The notes under the pieces are model-generated. The model was not told where the DNA came from and made no database searches. It saw nothing but the letters and a program-made list of their open reading frames with translations. Shown here one piece after another: positions 12,101-22,799 of a DNA stretch of 64,000 nt (position 1 is its first letter; each line of letters opens with the position of its first letter). The DNA comes from Argopecten irradians (Eukaryota; Mollusca; Bivalvia; Pectinida; Pectinidae): NCBI RefSeq assembly GCF_041381155.1, contig NC_091137.1:24535655-24599654 (forward strand), given 5' to 3'. Both the position numbers and the translations under genes were made by a program.

Positions 12101-13620
12101 TCTATCTTGCGACAAATTTTGTTTTACAGAATGATAAAAAAGTGTTTATATAAGTGCCTATATTACTTTATTGTATACATTAACAATTTGTTTCATTTAA
12201 ATGAGTATTTCGCTTACTGTTGCATACATCAGCTATTGGTATCACATAAATTTTCATTTGTCTTGAATACTTTACCGAGGCCGCTGACCAGTCCTGGGTA
12301 TCGAAAAATGCCATATAGCAGGAATCTCCATATTCTGTCCATCCGTTCGGACATCCTCGGACGACTGTAGATCAGAGTATAATAGACAAATAGACGAATA
12401 TTTTGCCTGAAATGACTATGTTCAACAGTTTCTCGAATTAAACGTCCTTGGTTCCATGTGCAAACCACACTGAAATCACGTTTTAAATCACAAATTTTGA
12501 TTGGTTCCGTCACGAGTTGAGGTATATTTGATTGGTTTCGCTGTGAGTTGAGGTACATTTTGATTGGTTCTGCTTTGAGTTCAGGTAGATTTTGATTGGT
12601 TCCGTCATGAGTTGAGGTAGAAACCATAACTAGTTAAGTTGTGCATGCTCCATGTAACAACTTTTTCACCTAGTTGCCTGCAGTAAAGTCCGTCTGGATT
12701 TTTACCATATAGCGGGGACATGTGAATTTTATTCCGTTTTCATATTCTAAACATCTTTCTTTTGCGTGCGATTTACTTTCGCGAAATTTCGAGATTACAC
12801 ATTCCCTTGTTCGCTCTCTGACACGCATGCATGCACATTTTTATTTGGGCGCGTATAATTCTTGTGGGGATATCTACGAGGGAAGCCAATTAATAGTGGC
12901 CTATATACCCAGGCCTAAATAAATGAGGGTGCGATTTATACCTGGAACCGGTGATTACAGTGAAGATATCTAATAATAAATGTAATATCTATTTTGTATA
13001 CTGTAAACCAATGTTTTTCGTTGCTACTTAATTTTGCGATTTCTAAAAACAAGTCCGCAGTGATCAACATTTGCGGATTATCGAAAATGAATGGAAACTC
13101 CCTTAAATATATATGGTGTAGCTATAAATTTACGGAGACAAACTTTCGCGATTTTATCTGCATTGCGAAATTTGCTTTAGTAAATTGCACTCAAAAGAGA
13201 GTTGGTTCACAGTATAGTGTTGCTAGCTATTTTAATAAGATTTTAATTAGTAAATCTTCTGTTCATTATGTTAAAATGTGATTATAAGACCATTACATTA
13301 TCGTGGTAATCATACATATCATTTTCGTATTGAAAGCTTGCAAAAATACTTTTCTTAACAATTTACTTAGTCACGTAAAATATTTGTTATTTCGTAACAC
13401 ATTTATATAATACATAATTTTTCATACCAGATAAGATTGTTACGCTTTTGTTTCTTGTATCTAGATACCCTTATCAATACATGTGTCCTTCTAAGGAAGT
13501 CCACGTGTGTAGTGTGGGATAATTTGTGAGATTGTAGTTAGACAGGAAATAAGAGAAGAACACAATACCTTGTATAAAGACAGGGATTAACATCAGATAT
13601 AAGTGTACTGTGAAAACCAT
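9128..13620 (-). CDS. CTL-3: secreted C-type lectin, QPD type
   Basis: Five minus-strand exons with the same lengths and phases as CTL-2: 13569-13620, 12276-12364, 10600-10690, 9774-9999 and 9128-9152. They give 160 residues. Signal peptide MVFTVHLYLMLIPVFIQ; six CTL cysteines; WRW at 95-97. The triplet is QPD at 113-115, where CTL-2 has EPN, with WSD at 136-138. In characterised CTLs QPD marks galactose/GalNAc preference, so the two near-identical neighbours probably bind different sugars. The tail ends GNWIQLG before TAA. Intron 2 contains a G-rich repetitive element of about 1.2 kb that is absent from CTL-2; exons and splice sites are intact around it. The product is inferred to be a soluble, calcium-dependent lectin. 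Confidence 0.88.
10714..11958. mobile_element. G-rich repetitive element with 118-bp tandem units in CTL-3 intron 2
   Basis: The element starts near CAGTGGCTTAGGAAG and ends near GCCCCCCCGTCCTG; both ends carry runs of G or C. Comparison with CTL-2 intron 2 shows the flanking sequences (AACATAT and GATATCATTTACG) are continuous there, so this is an insertion. Its core (about 10950-11480) is 4-5 tandem units of about 114-118 bp with GTCCGGGGGTCTCCCCCGGG and GCGAGCGCCCAAAGGCG. No protein-coding frame was recognised. The class is unknown; it may be non-autonomous. Confidence 0.65.
12496..12630. repeat. CCAAT-like minisatellite in CTL-3 intron 1
   Basis: About four units of about 37 bp, each with GATTGGTT and GAGTTGAGGTA. 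It is homologous in sequence and position to the array in CTL-2 intron 1. Confidence 0.78.
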
Positions 13621-13760
13621 TGTCGGTGGCACAGACGGCAATTACAGTCCCAGAGGTTTTGTCCGAACTGGAGATAATGGCTTATCTTAAAATTGATATT
13701 TGAGTTCATTTTAAATGCATGTCTGGATCATACGTCCTGTTTCTTTAAGACACTATGAAT
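13621..13760 (-). promoter_or_regulatory. Conserved 5' flank of CTL-3 with inverted GATA sites
   Basis: Near-identical to the CTL-2 flank. GAGATAATGGCTTATCTT at 13671-13688 keeps both inverted GATA motifs despite nearby substitutions. A regulatory role is an inference. Confidence 0.4.
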
Positions 13761-14137
13761 AGATAAAGACATTTGCAATTCTATTTTGGAACTTGATAAT
13801 GATATACCAGTGACAACACAAACATTTTACATAGCTCTGAAAGACGTTATACAGTAGAACCCAGTTATATTGAAGTCGTTGGGGAATGGAAAATATACTA
13901 AAGTTATCCAGATTTCTATAACAATTCAGAAAGAAAAAAGATATGTTTGAACAGCGATAAAAAATACATTTCAAATTAAACAGTATGTAAATATGCCATT
14001 GTATTAATATTAATTAAGCTTTCTTTGATAAAGTTCAGTGATTTGACAGATTATTTTTCATTTGACTTTCTTTGAATGTCTTCTAGAATTTGTGTGATCT
14101 ACTTCCAATGATGTAAAAGTTTTGGATGATATATAGA

Positions 14138-14285
14138 GAATACATGGTTAGTATCTTACAATACAAGGTTTATTTTGGTGCGAGAATTAGGAAAGCCGAG
14201 ATGACGAGGCTTTGCCGAGTCATCTCGGCTTTCCGTGTCGAGCACCAAAATAAAACTTGTATTGTAAGATACTAACCGTGTATTC
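14138..14285. repeat. 148-bp palindrome A
   Basis: A long imperfect inverted repeat with arms of about 70 nt: GAATACATGGTTAGTATC on the left and GATACTAACCGTGTATTC on the right. The centre reads CGAGGCTTTGCCGAG. It is followed at about 14620-14660 by TGACGTCA-type motifs. A short inverted pair (TTATCCTGCAAC near 14289 and GTTGCAGGATAA near 14832) suggests it begins a larger element of about 0.7 kb. Confidence 0.8.
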
Positions 14286-15238
14286 TGTTTATCCTGCAAC
14301 AATAATGGCATTCAAAACGAAAGCAAATTGACAGTTCCTTACTTTGTTTCGCTCGAAGCGAGACGCTTCTTTGATGCGGAGGTAAAGATTCCTTCACTTA
14401 ACCGAATGAGAGTGTACTCCTTTTTACTGCCGTGGGAAATAAATAAGCGCATTCACAAACAGTAACCGTAATTCTATTCAGTGTGATATGTCACTGAAAG
14501 GAAATGAAAATACTAAAATAACAATAAATACACATTAAAGAATTACTTAACAATACATACCTTTGTCATGAGCCAAGGAAAAGACGACACACCGCCATAC
14601 GAGATTTTCGATATCTTAAAAATGACGTCATTTCGGTGAATGTGACGTCACGTTTTAGCGGGACTGAATGACGTTTCATTCACCGGAAGGTTCAAGTTCT
14701 GGGTCAAGTTAGAAAAGTTCCGTCAGATATGGAACAAATTCACGTGATCGTATTGACGGATAAAGCATATCGTATTGACGGATAAAGCACAAGTTTATCC
14801 GGCAGTAGTTATCGGTCAGTATGTGGGACAGTTGCAGGATAAGATGTTTATCAATGTCTAGCTTGATGTGTTTAGAGTATCATTATCATTTGATAAATAG
14901 TAATCGACATTAATATATGTCTGTATGTATCAGTTTAATGATTTGTATGTACTGTTAATATTTAGGCAGAGGGCTGTATAGGCATGTTGACTGTTGCCCA
15001 ATTAATATTGTCTTTAACATCTGGCAATATAATATATTCTGAAACGAAATGAATAGACAAAGCCAAGTTGTTGTCCATATTAAGACGGGAGACAATGTGT
15101 GCAGACAGATCAACTATGTAAAAACATGTAATATTATGGATGATTTTATTTTGATACATGGCATTGTTTTTATTTTTATTATTTTTTTTTTAATGTATTT
15201 TTTTTTTATTTCCAAATTCAATATTGTATTAATGATTG

Positions 15239-15368
15239 TACGGAAGCCTGTTAAAGTTGTTCTTACGATATACCAAGTCGTTATTAAGACATAGTTAAGT
15301 CGTTATTACAACATATCAAGTCGTTATAACGAAATTTTTTTTCAATATGACCCTAACAGGCTTCCGTA
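15239..15368. mobile_element. Small TIR element (MITE) at the CTL-3/CTL-4 unit junction
   Basis: Terminal inverted repeats TACGGAAGCCTGTTA and TAACAGGCTTCCGTA. TGATTG lies on both sides, a possible 6-bp target duplication, though TA is also possible. The interior has several AAGTCGTTAT repeats and no coding capacity. Confidence 0.75.
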
Positions 15369-16398
15369 TGATTGCTTTTTTGGTAGTTTATGCATAAGAA
15401 AACCTACATACAATTTACGTATATTTACGATTTTATTTTGATTTCAAGATTTCTGCCTTTGTGTTGAACGAAACATATCCATTTTCTGAGTCAGTTTACT
15501 GCTCTCTATATTTACTCCTTGGAATGATCTACTGATCGTTATCCGAGCTGTATCCATTAACCTCTGTAAACAGAAAAAATACATTAAAAAATATTAATGC
15601 ATGTATATGGCATTAATTTACAAATTGTAGTAATAAACGCATTTGATCTAAATGCAACTTCGTCATGACAGTTCTTTTGTTCAAATTCACTAACTTCATG
15701 ATATGGGAAATATCTGAAAAGAAACTTCAACATCAGGTGGTAGAAAGATCCATTAACAGTATTACTAGTGAGTTAACACTTTTACCGATAATTTTACACC
15801 AAACACTGATAAAAGTAATACAAATGGCTAAATTCCGTGGACAGAAATGTTTCCATCAGTGTGTTATCCATCAGTGTGTTAAATGGAAAGGCCTGTGTTA
15901 ACCAGCTAACTATCACAATCGAGATAATGTATCCATCTTCACAGAATAAAATATACAAACATATTTGATAAACGCAATTACAGTTACACTTAAGTGACCG
16001 TGGTCTTTATGACCAAGTAGTCTTTAGATTGAGGTCAATGTGTATTGAAATTGGTTATTTGCAGCCCTAGGGAAATGGTTGTATTAAGAAAATGGACTTT
16101 ATACAGAAGTTCATGTAGTCGTTAAGGCAGGTGAGACTATAATGTTAAAATAATACCCTTACCATGATGCCTAACGTATATAGTTTCTATTTACTGTGCA
16201 TGGTACATCCTACCACATGCAGTGAGAGTCAGTATATTGGGCCTCTAAACAGTTTCCGTCGTGGTTATTGTGGTTGTGGTGGTTGTCAGGCTCACCATGG
16301 TGCCAGTTTGTGTAGTTCAAAGCGAGATTACTCTCACACCATCGCCAGTTCCCTTCCATATAAATGTCATAACCACCTAACCAGAAGGATTCGTGTCC

Positions 16399-16961
16399 TT
16401 AAAGAGACAATTCACTCAGGCTAATTATTTTATATAACCAAGAAGCCAAATATAGCATAAATGTATTGTTCTACATTTCTTATGAGACATATAACGTAAA
16501 ACATTGACAAATTCCTCAACATTCTTAAGTATTTTAATTAATATCGTTTAAATATCAAATCGTTGATCAATACGATTAAGCAGGTACAATATGGACGCTG
16601 TACCCATACCCGAGCCAAAGTCACGCACGTTAAACAAATGAACTACATAACCACTTAGATGGTGATAAAATGATTTTTTGGCAAGACAATTCACCTAATA
16701 AGGTAAGAGCTATTTGAGCAGTTCTAGACAAAAGTTGCATTACTCTACGAGCACGGGACAGGGTTCGGCATACAAGAAGTTTGACCACAGTGTGTAATGG
16801 CGGACAGTGAGAGAGTTTGGACATTCCACACACATGTCACCACCATGGGCTTTTAACAGGCATATCACAGTAAAACAGACTGATCTAATTTCCATTGGAA
16901 CTGGGTTTTTTCGATATATGTACAAATTTTAATGTTCTCTTAGACTGAATTGCCCCTTTAA
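16399..16961. mobile_element. TTAA-flanked MITE at the CTL-4 exon 4 acceptor
   Basis: Bounded by TTAA on both sides, with inverted ends AGAGACAATTCA and TGAATTGCCCCT. It is homologous in inverse orientation to the copy at 35773-36270. No coding capacity. The left TTAA overlaps the AG acceptor of CTL-4 exon 4 (exon ends at 16397). Confidence 0.85.
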
Positions 16962-17811
16962 CAACACAAAAGCGTTTCATTAGAATTTCAATGCGTACAA
17001 CTGCTCGGATGAAATGTTCATGCTGTTCTAATATTATTAGAAATAAAAACATATACAAGAAACAAACAAACAAAAAATAACAAAAAAAAACAAACAAAAA
17101 ATAACAAAAAAAAACAAAAACAAAAAAACTTAAGGAAATATGTACAAAACATGAAAATATTGATAAAAACCAAATAATTGAAAGTAACACCTTAACCGAA
17201 ACAGCTTGGAATTTTCAAATGTAACTTTGAAATGTGGTTGATAAATCCCCACGCCACGTACACATGATTCATCACGTCCATCCCATACTAAAGACATTTA
17301 TCACATAAACAATACCCCGAATACCTTTCACTAAATTTTCCATACAGTCTATTTCGAATAAAAAGGAGAAACTAAAAATATTAACAGCTTCGTTAAAAAT
17401 TAGAGCATAACAGTGTAGATTACTGACATGTGATGCTATCACCATATGTATATATAGTGTTACAAGAAAATATAAATAATAGATCAAGGTAAATGAAGCG
17501 GTATCTTTGATGTTAAAAAAAAGACTCAAGAAAATTATATAATAATGATAAAAGTCTCACTATGATGTCTACCGACCAACCGTTTCAGGAAGTTGTTCTC
17601 CTTTTCATCATCGACCTCGGCCAGATAGAAGTATTTCTCGTGACAGGTAGACTACAAAAGGTATAAACTTACAACAAGTGTTGTTAATCAGAATCAAACA
17701 ACGAGAATTTAAAAACTGTAATCATAATCAAACAACGAGAATTTAAAAAAAAACAACAGTTAAACAGTATTGTGTATATCGTTGACACACAGAAAGATAT
17801 ACCTTATAAAA

Positions 17812-20358
17812 ACAAGTTTTTGACCACTACATTATATATATATATATAACTTTTGACAACTCAATTTTGTTATAATCTTCCATTTTTTATTTTAAAAGGT
17901 TTTGCATTACAAAACATAACATATTTAAATTTTCCCATATTAATTTATTAAGAGGATTCAAATACATGTGATTCATGTATAATTATTTTATAGCATATAT
18001 AGATATTTTTATGGTAAAACAAATACCATTCTATTCAATTACTGGGTATATAAATCACCAATGACTAGATATCCTTCCTTCTGTTAACTTATTATATGTA
18101 ATTAATTATCTACATGTAAATCATTTTTTACCTGGGGAGTTTATCTGTAAAATGGTAAAATTATACAGGGAATGATATATATAAATATATCCTGTCCATT
18201 TTTACTGGAAGACCACAAATAAGAGGTTAAGAAAAGTCCTCATAATGGTCATGTCAGTGCAATAATATTGTATTTTTTACCTGTACATGGTGCATTTTGT
18301 TCTCTATAGAACAAAGATACCCTATAATCAATAGCTCTGTACTGGTATAATTTTTTTTAAGTGTTTTGACTACACATTACCTTTTCTATAATGTAAAACA
18401 CTCAGAACAGTATTAATAATGCATGGAAACGCATTAATATTTTCTTTTTTATTTCCTGGGCGTCTTCATCCATCTGTTACAAAATATTCTTCTTGCTTCC
18501 ATTGGAAAAAAAAAAAAAAAAAAAACTGCAAGCATTCAGACATTGATAGCACAATAATTTTGGAACACTATTGCCATATGCAAAACCTATATGAAGACGT
18601 GATATGTCTCAGAAAATGGAGTGTTTACGCTGTGACAATTAAGTATGATTTTTAAGACAAAAACAGCAGGTTAGTTGTTTATCACTGGAATTGCCCTCAA
18701 ATTAATGCTTGTTAAAATTTTCAGTAAATACAGTCACAGCACTCATTAGATATATTCAATTTGTTCTTTCTGTTCAAAGTTTATAGCATACTGGGAATCA
18801 CACAAGATATGAGTAGATGCATGGTAATCAGTATAGTTACAAGTGCAATATTATAACATGGTACATGTACCCTTAATACTGTGTACGACTTACTAGGTAA
18901 ATACATGCAAGGTACACTGTATAAAATTGCACATTAAGTTTATTAGTGGATAAAATGTATGCAATAGGGCCTAAGGGAGGTAGTACAGGTTCATTTAAAC
19001 ACTACAATACAGAAACACACAATTACAATTCTTATAATTTCCTTCTTCCAAGTTATCAGATGAAAATAAATGATCCACGTTTGTTCAAATTCAGGATCAG
19101 CATAGGGGTCAATCTGGACATCTGAAATATCATATACATGTATGTGTATACATTGGCCTCACATTCATATTTTGGTTGGATATATCAATATTGATTCCTA
19201 AACACAGTTTTCGGAAATGCAGAATTTGTCATACCTGTTTAAGAATTTTTATTTCTATATATTATATTTTATAACATTGCAACTTTAAATCAAGAATACA
19301 ACAACCCTTTTAATGTAAATAGAAAAGATGGAGAGAGAGAATAAATGAAATATTTGTGAGCAATGTCTTCTATATAATGAAAGATCTAGGATGTACATGT
19401 AAGTTCAATGTTATATTTTTTCCATGACTGTATGTGACATTAATTCCCCATGGTGATTCTCAACACTGATCCAGTTTATTGCTGTTTTTGTGTAATTGAA
19501 CTCTATTAACAATGAAATAGTATTTGCCTGCAAATCTGGATTAAGTCATTTTATAATTTTGAGGAACCACTTTAAAAAATCTAACTGAGATACTGCTTGT
19601 ACATTAAGTTACATGTATCTGTACTGAGTACATTTGTATGTCATTGTCTTGAGGGAAATGTCACTGGTCTGTTGTTTGATTATCTCCATTTTATTTAAGG
19701 GACAAAAATTCATATGAGGTGTACATGTAGGTTATCGTATACAATCTTAATGATTAATAGACAGAAAGTAATAATTGACACCAACACATAATACATATCC
19801 TTGCTGCTAAAATCCGGATCTCATTAAAACCCCCAACCGAGCACGCCTGGCCTGGTAGATCGTTTTAGTCATCAACGTTGAGGCATGCGCATTGGTAGTA
19901 AAACAAAAATGGCGAAGCGGGATTTTTGAATTGCGGTGTTATACAAAGAAAAAGTGGCGTATCTGCGCTAATAAAAGAGGTATCGTTATGGAAATGATAT
20001 CCGAAGAATTTTAGTGATATAGAGATTCATTTAATGCGTTTACTTTAGATGAAAACGGATAACAATGTAGCATAAAATAGCCGTCGAACATTTACGGCCA
20101 TTTCGCCCATTTCGATGTAGGCGTATACGAATATAATCTAGACGATCGAAGTCAAATTTGAGCTTAAATTGTCATTTTATACTTGTATTTTCATATCACA
20201 ATAGTATAAATAACAAAACACAGTAACTAGGATTTTAGAGGGGAAAACCCTAATTTTGTACCAAAAGGGGTCGTGTACCAAATGGGGTACGGTGACGTTA
20301 CGTTATAAAAACAAGTTTTTTGACCACTACATTTTATATATAGATAACTTTTGACAAT
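17812..20358. repeat. 2.4-kb segment bounded by direct repeats of about 55 bp in CTL-4 intron 2
   Basis: TTATAAAAACAAGTTTTT followed by GACCACTACATT and TAACTTTTGACAA occurs at 17812-17865 and again at 20304-20358. The sequence between contains no recognisable gene. This could be an insertion with a long duplicated border, or a tandem duplication that has since diverged. Confidence 0.6.
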
Positions 20359-20391
20359 TTAAGTGTTTTGACGAAGGTAACAATATCAATG

Positions 20392-20537
20392 ATGCTCCAC
20401 CGCCGACAGAGCTTAAATGATATTCATCACTTGAACAATAATTGGTGTTTAATCGTGTGTATATATGTCTAATTAACACACAAAAAATAGTATCAGATAA
20501 TTCATTTTGCTTTTGGTACACGCGCAATCAGTAAGTC
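20392..20537. mobile_element. Partial MITE of the GCTCCACCGCC family
   Basis: Begins ATGCTCCACCGCCGACAGAG and shares TGTCTAATTAACACA and GCGCAATCAGTA with the complement of the fuller copy at 48849-49203. It is truncated within CTL-4 intron 2. Confidence 0.7.
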
Positions 20538-21146
20538 GATATTAGTTTCAACAATTATCAGAAGGTACATGAAGACTATGAAAATGTAGTCCTTCAAATA
20601 AATATGACCATTTGTATTTCAAGAATACTTTACCGAGGCCGCTGACTAGTCTTGGTTATTAAAGAATGCCATATAGCAGGAATTTCCAAATTCTGTCCAT
20701 CCGTTCGGACATCTTAGGACGACTGTAGATCAATGAATAATAATCGTTATTACGAGCTATATAATGTAATACTTAGATGTCAAAATATATATAGTGACCA
20801 TATTTGTTCTTATTTAGGACATGGACAACTTACAATGTCGCAGATATGAAAAAATACACTTGTGTTACCAATTGACATATATACGAACTCTTTTTCTTAT
20901 TTTATCGCAAAGTTAATCTTGATATAGAACATAGATGAGATAACTATTGTTTGATGGCATGTAACGTAATTTAATGTAATATCCTACTAATATAGTTAAC
21001 ATTCTGGTAAACTATTAGATAAGAGAAGAACAATACCTTGTACAAAAATGGAAGTAAATATCAGACCTAAACGTACTATGAAAATTATTGTCGGTAGCAG
21101 AAACCGTTCAATGTCCACGTATGTTGTCTACTTCCGACGGGGAGAT

Positions 21147-22246
21147 ATGCAAGCTATACGTATAGCTAATTATATGTACTGACACATATAGAAGTAATTG
21201 TGTACAATTTAAGTAGGAGTTATTCCCCTTTGCTTGACTGTCCCTTATTTGGGGTACCGTATGACGTCACCTTTTTGTAAAAGAATCTGATTGGCTAAGC
21301 CATCAGCCCTTCATCTAAGAAAAAATTTTTCACGAGCGCCATATTGGCATGTTAAAAATCCTCTTTGAGATATTTTTAACTTTGTGGCCCTGTTCTATCG
21401 AACCCCCACCTTAATATCAATATTGAGATGTTCTAGATTATGTTATGTTTCATAATCTTTTAACATAATTCTATAAAACTGAGTTATGTGTCAATTTGTT
21501 TGCATAGTGTCAATTTGTTTGCATAATATTTGTTTTATTACTTTGATATGAGTTTTATATAATTTTTATAATAAATATGTCACCTTATGGTGGCCTTTTT
21601 TCAATTTATATAACTCTTTGTTTTCTGTATGTGGAGTGTGCATAAATGCAAGCTATACGTATAGCTAATTTTATGTACTGACACATATAGAAGTAATTGT
21701 GTACAATTTAAGTAGGAGTTATTCCCCTTTGCTAGACTGTCCCTTATTTGGGGTACCGTATGACGTCACCTTTTTTGTAAAAGAATCTGATTGGCTAAGC
21801 CATCAGCCCTTCATCTAAGAAAAAATTTTCACGGGCGCCATATTGGCATACATTTTGTGCAACATTTTATTGATAATAACTCAACAAATTGCCAAAAAAC
21901 CCACCCTTTGTATACCCGCCCAATTTTTTATTATTTTAGTTCCTCTTTGAGATTTTTTCATATTTTTGGGCCCTGTTCTATCGAACCCCCACCTTAATAT
22001 CAATATTGAGATGTTCTAGATTATGTTATGTTTCATAATCTTTTAACATAATTCTATAAAACTGAATTATGTGTCAATTTGTTTGCATAGTGTCAATTTG
22101 TTTGCATAGTGTCAATTTGTTTGCATAATATTTGTTTTATTACTTTGATATGAGTTTTATATAATTTTATAATAAATATGTCACCTTATGGTGGCCTTTT
22201 TTCAATTTATTTAACTCTTTGTTTTCTGTATGTGGAGTGTGCATAA
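21147..22246. repeat. Tandem duplication of about 0.5-0.6 kb upstream of CTL-4
   Basis: Two highly similar direct copies, about 21147-21645 and 21647-22246. Each starts at GCAAGCTATACGTATAGC and ends near GGAGTGTGCATAAA. Copy 2 has an extra stretch of about 90 bp near 21850-21950 and three rather than two GTCAATTTGTTTGCATA subrepeats. High similarity suggests a recent event. It lies in what would be the promoter of the dead CTL-4. Confidence 0.85.
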
Positions 22247-22799
22247 AATGACTTATCGTAAAAGTCCGGTGACGATGATTTCGGAAATTGTCCGGATGAT
22301 AATCCCATTCTATTAAGGCCTCAATAAACTGAGTGGCTTTTCCATTCAAAGCATGAAAACCTTATTTAGGGATCACCTCTGTATATACACCACCTTTGTA
22401 ATAATACCACGTTTTAAGGGTCCCAATTGAATTCGAAATTTAAATTTGATGGTAAGTATTCTACACAATTTAACCCGTGTATATACTTTATTAGTTTTAT
22501 ATACTTTAACGTAGTGATAACGATTTGTCCCTCTGTTCGATGTATTTATGTCAAAGTTCATTGCTAAAGACGTTCACATTCTGATCACATTAATAGTCCA
22601 CATGTACCAGCGGTTGTTTAAATGAAATTTCATATAACGTAATGCCACACCACACACCACACCACACCACGTGGTAGTGGCGTATGCAAAACACATTGGA
22701 TAGCATTGATAAATAAGAAATACGTGCTAAATATTGAATAATATTTATTCAGTATATACACATTATTTGGTCGAATTTTGTATTCAACAGTTTCAACAG

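Larger units (their letters stand above)
15539..21088 (-). pseudogene. CTL-4: C-type lectin pseudogene, EPD type
   Basis: All five exons of the CTL-2/-3 type can be aligned: 21037-21088, 20634-20722, 17561-17651, 16163-16397 and 15539-15563. The start codon is ATA instead of ATG. In exon 2 a conserved Trp codon is TAG (position after QD, before SAAS). In exon 4 there is a TAG after CMW, where the paralogues have WSD or WMD, and another TAG replaces the codon before the final ASx. The CTL cysteine in YIC is Arg. The triplet would be EPD, and a 9-nt insertion in the His/Asn-rich loop keeps frame. A TIR element sits directly at the acceptor of exon 4. With no start codon and several stops, this is a dead copy, although GT-AG splice sites survive. 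Confidence 0.9.

Noticed and set aside
12229-12627. Minus-strand open frame of 132 codons as a separate protein
   Set aside because: It runs across exon 2 of CTL-3 in a different frame and through flanking introns and the minisatellite; it has no family resemblance.
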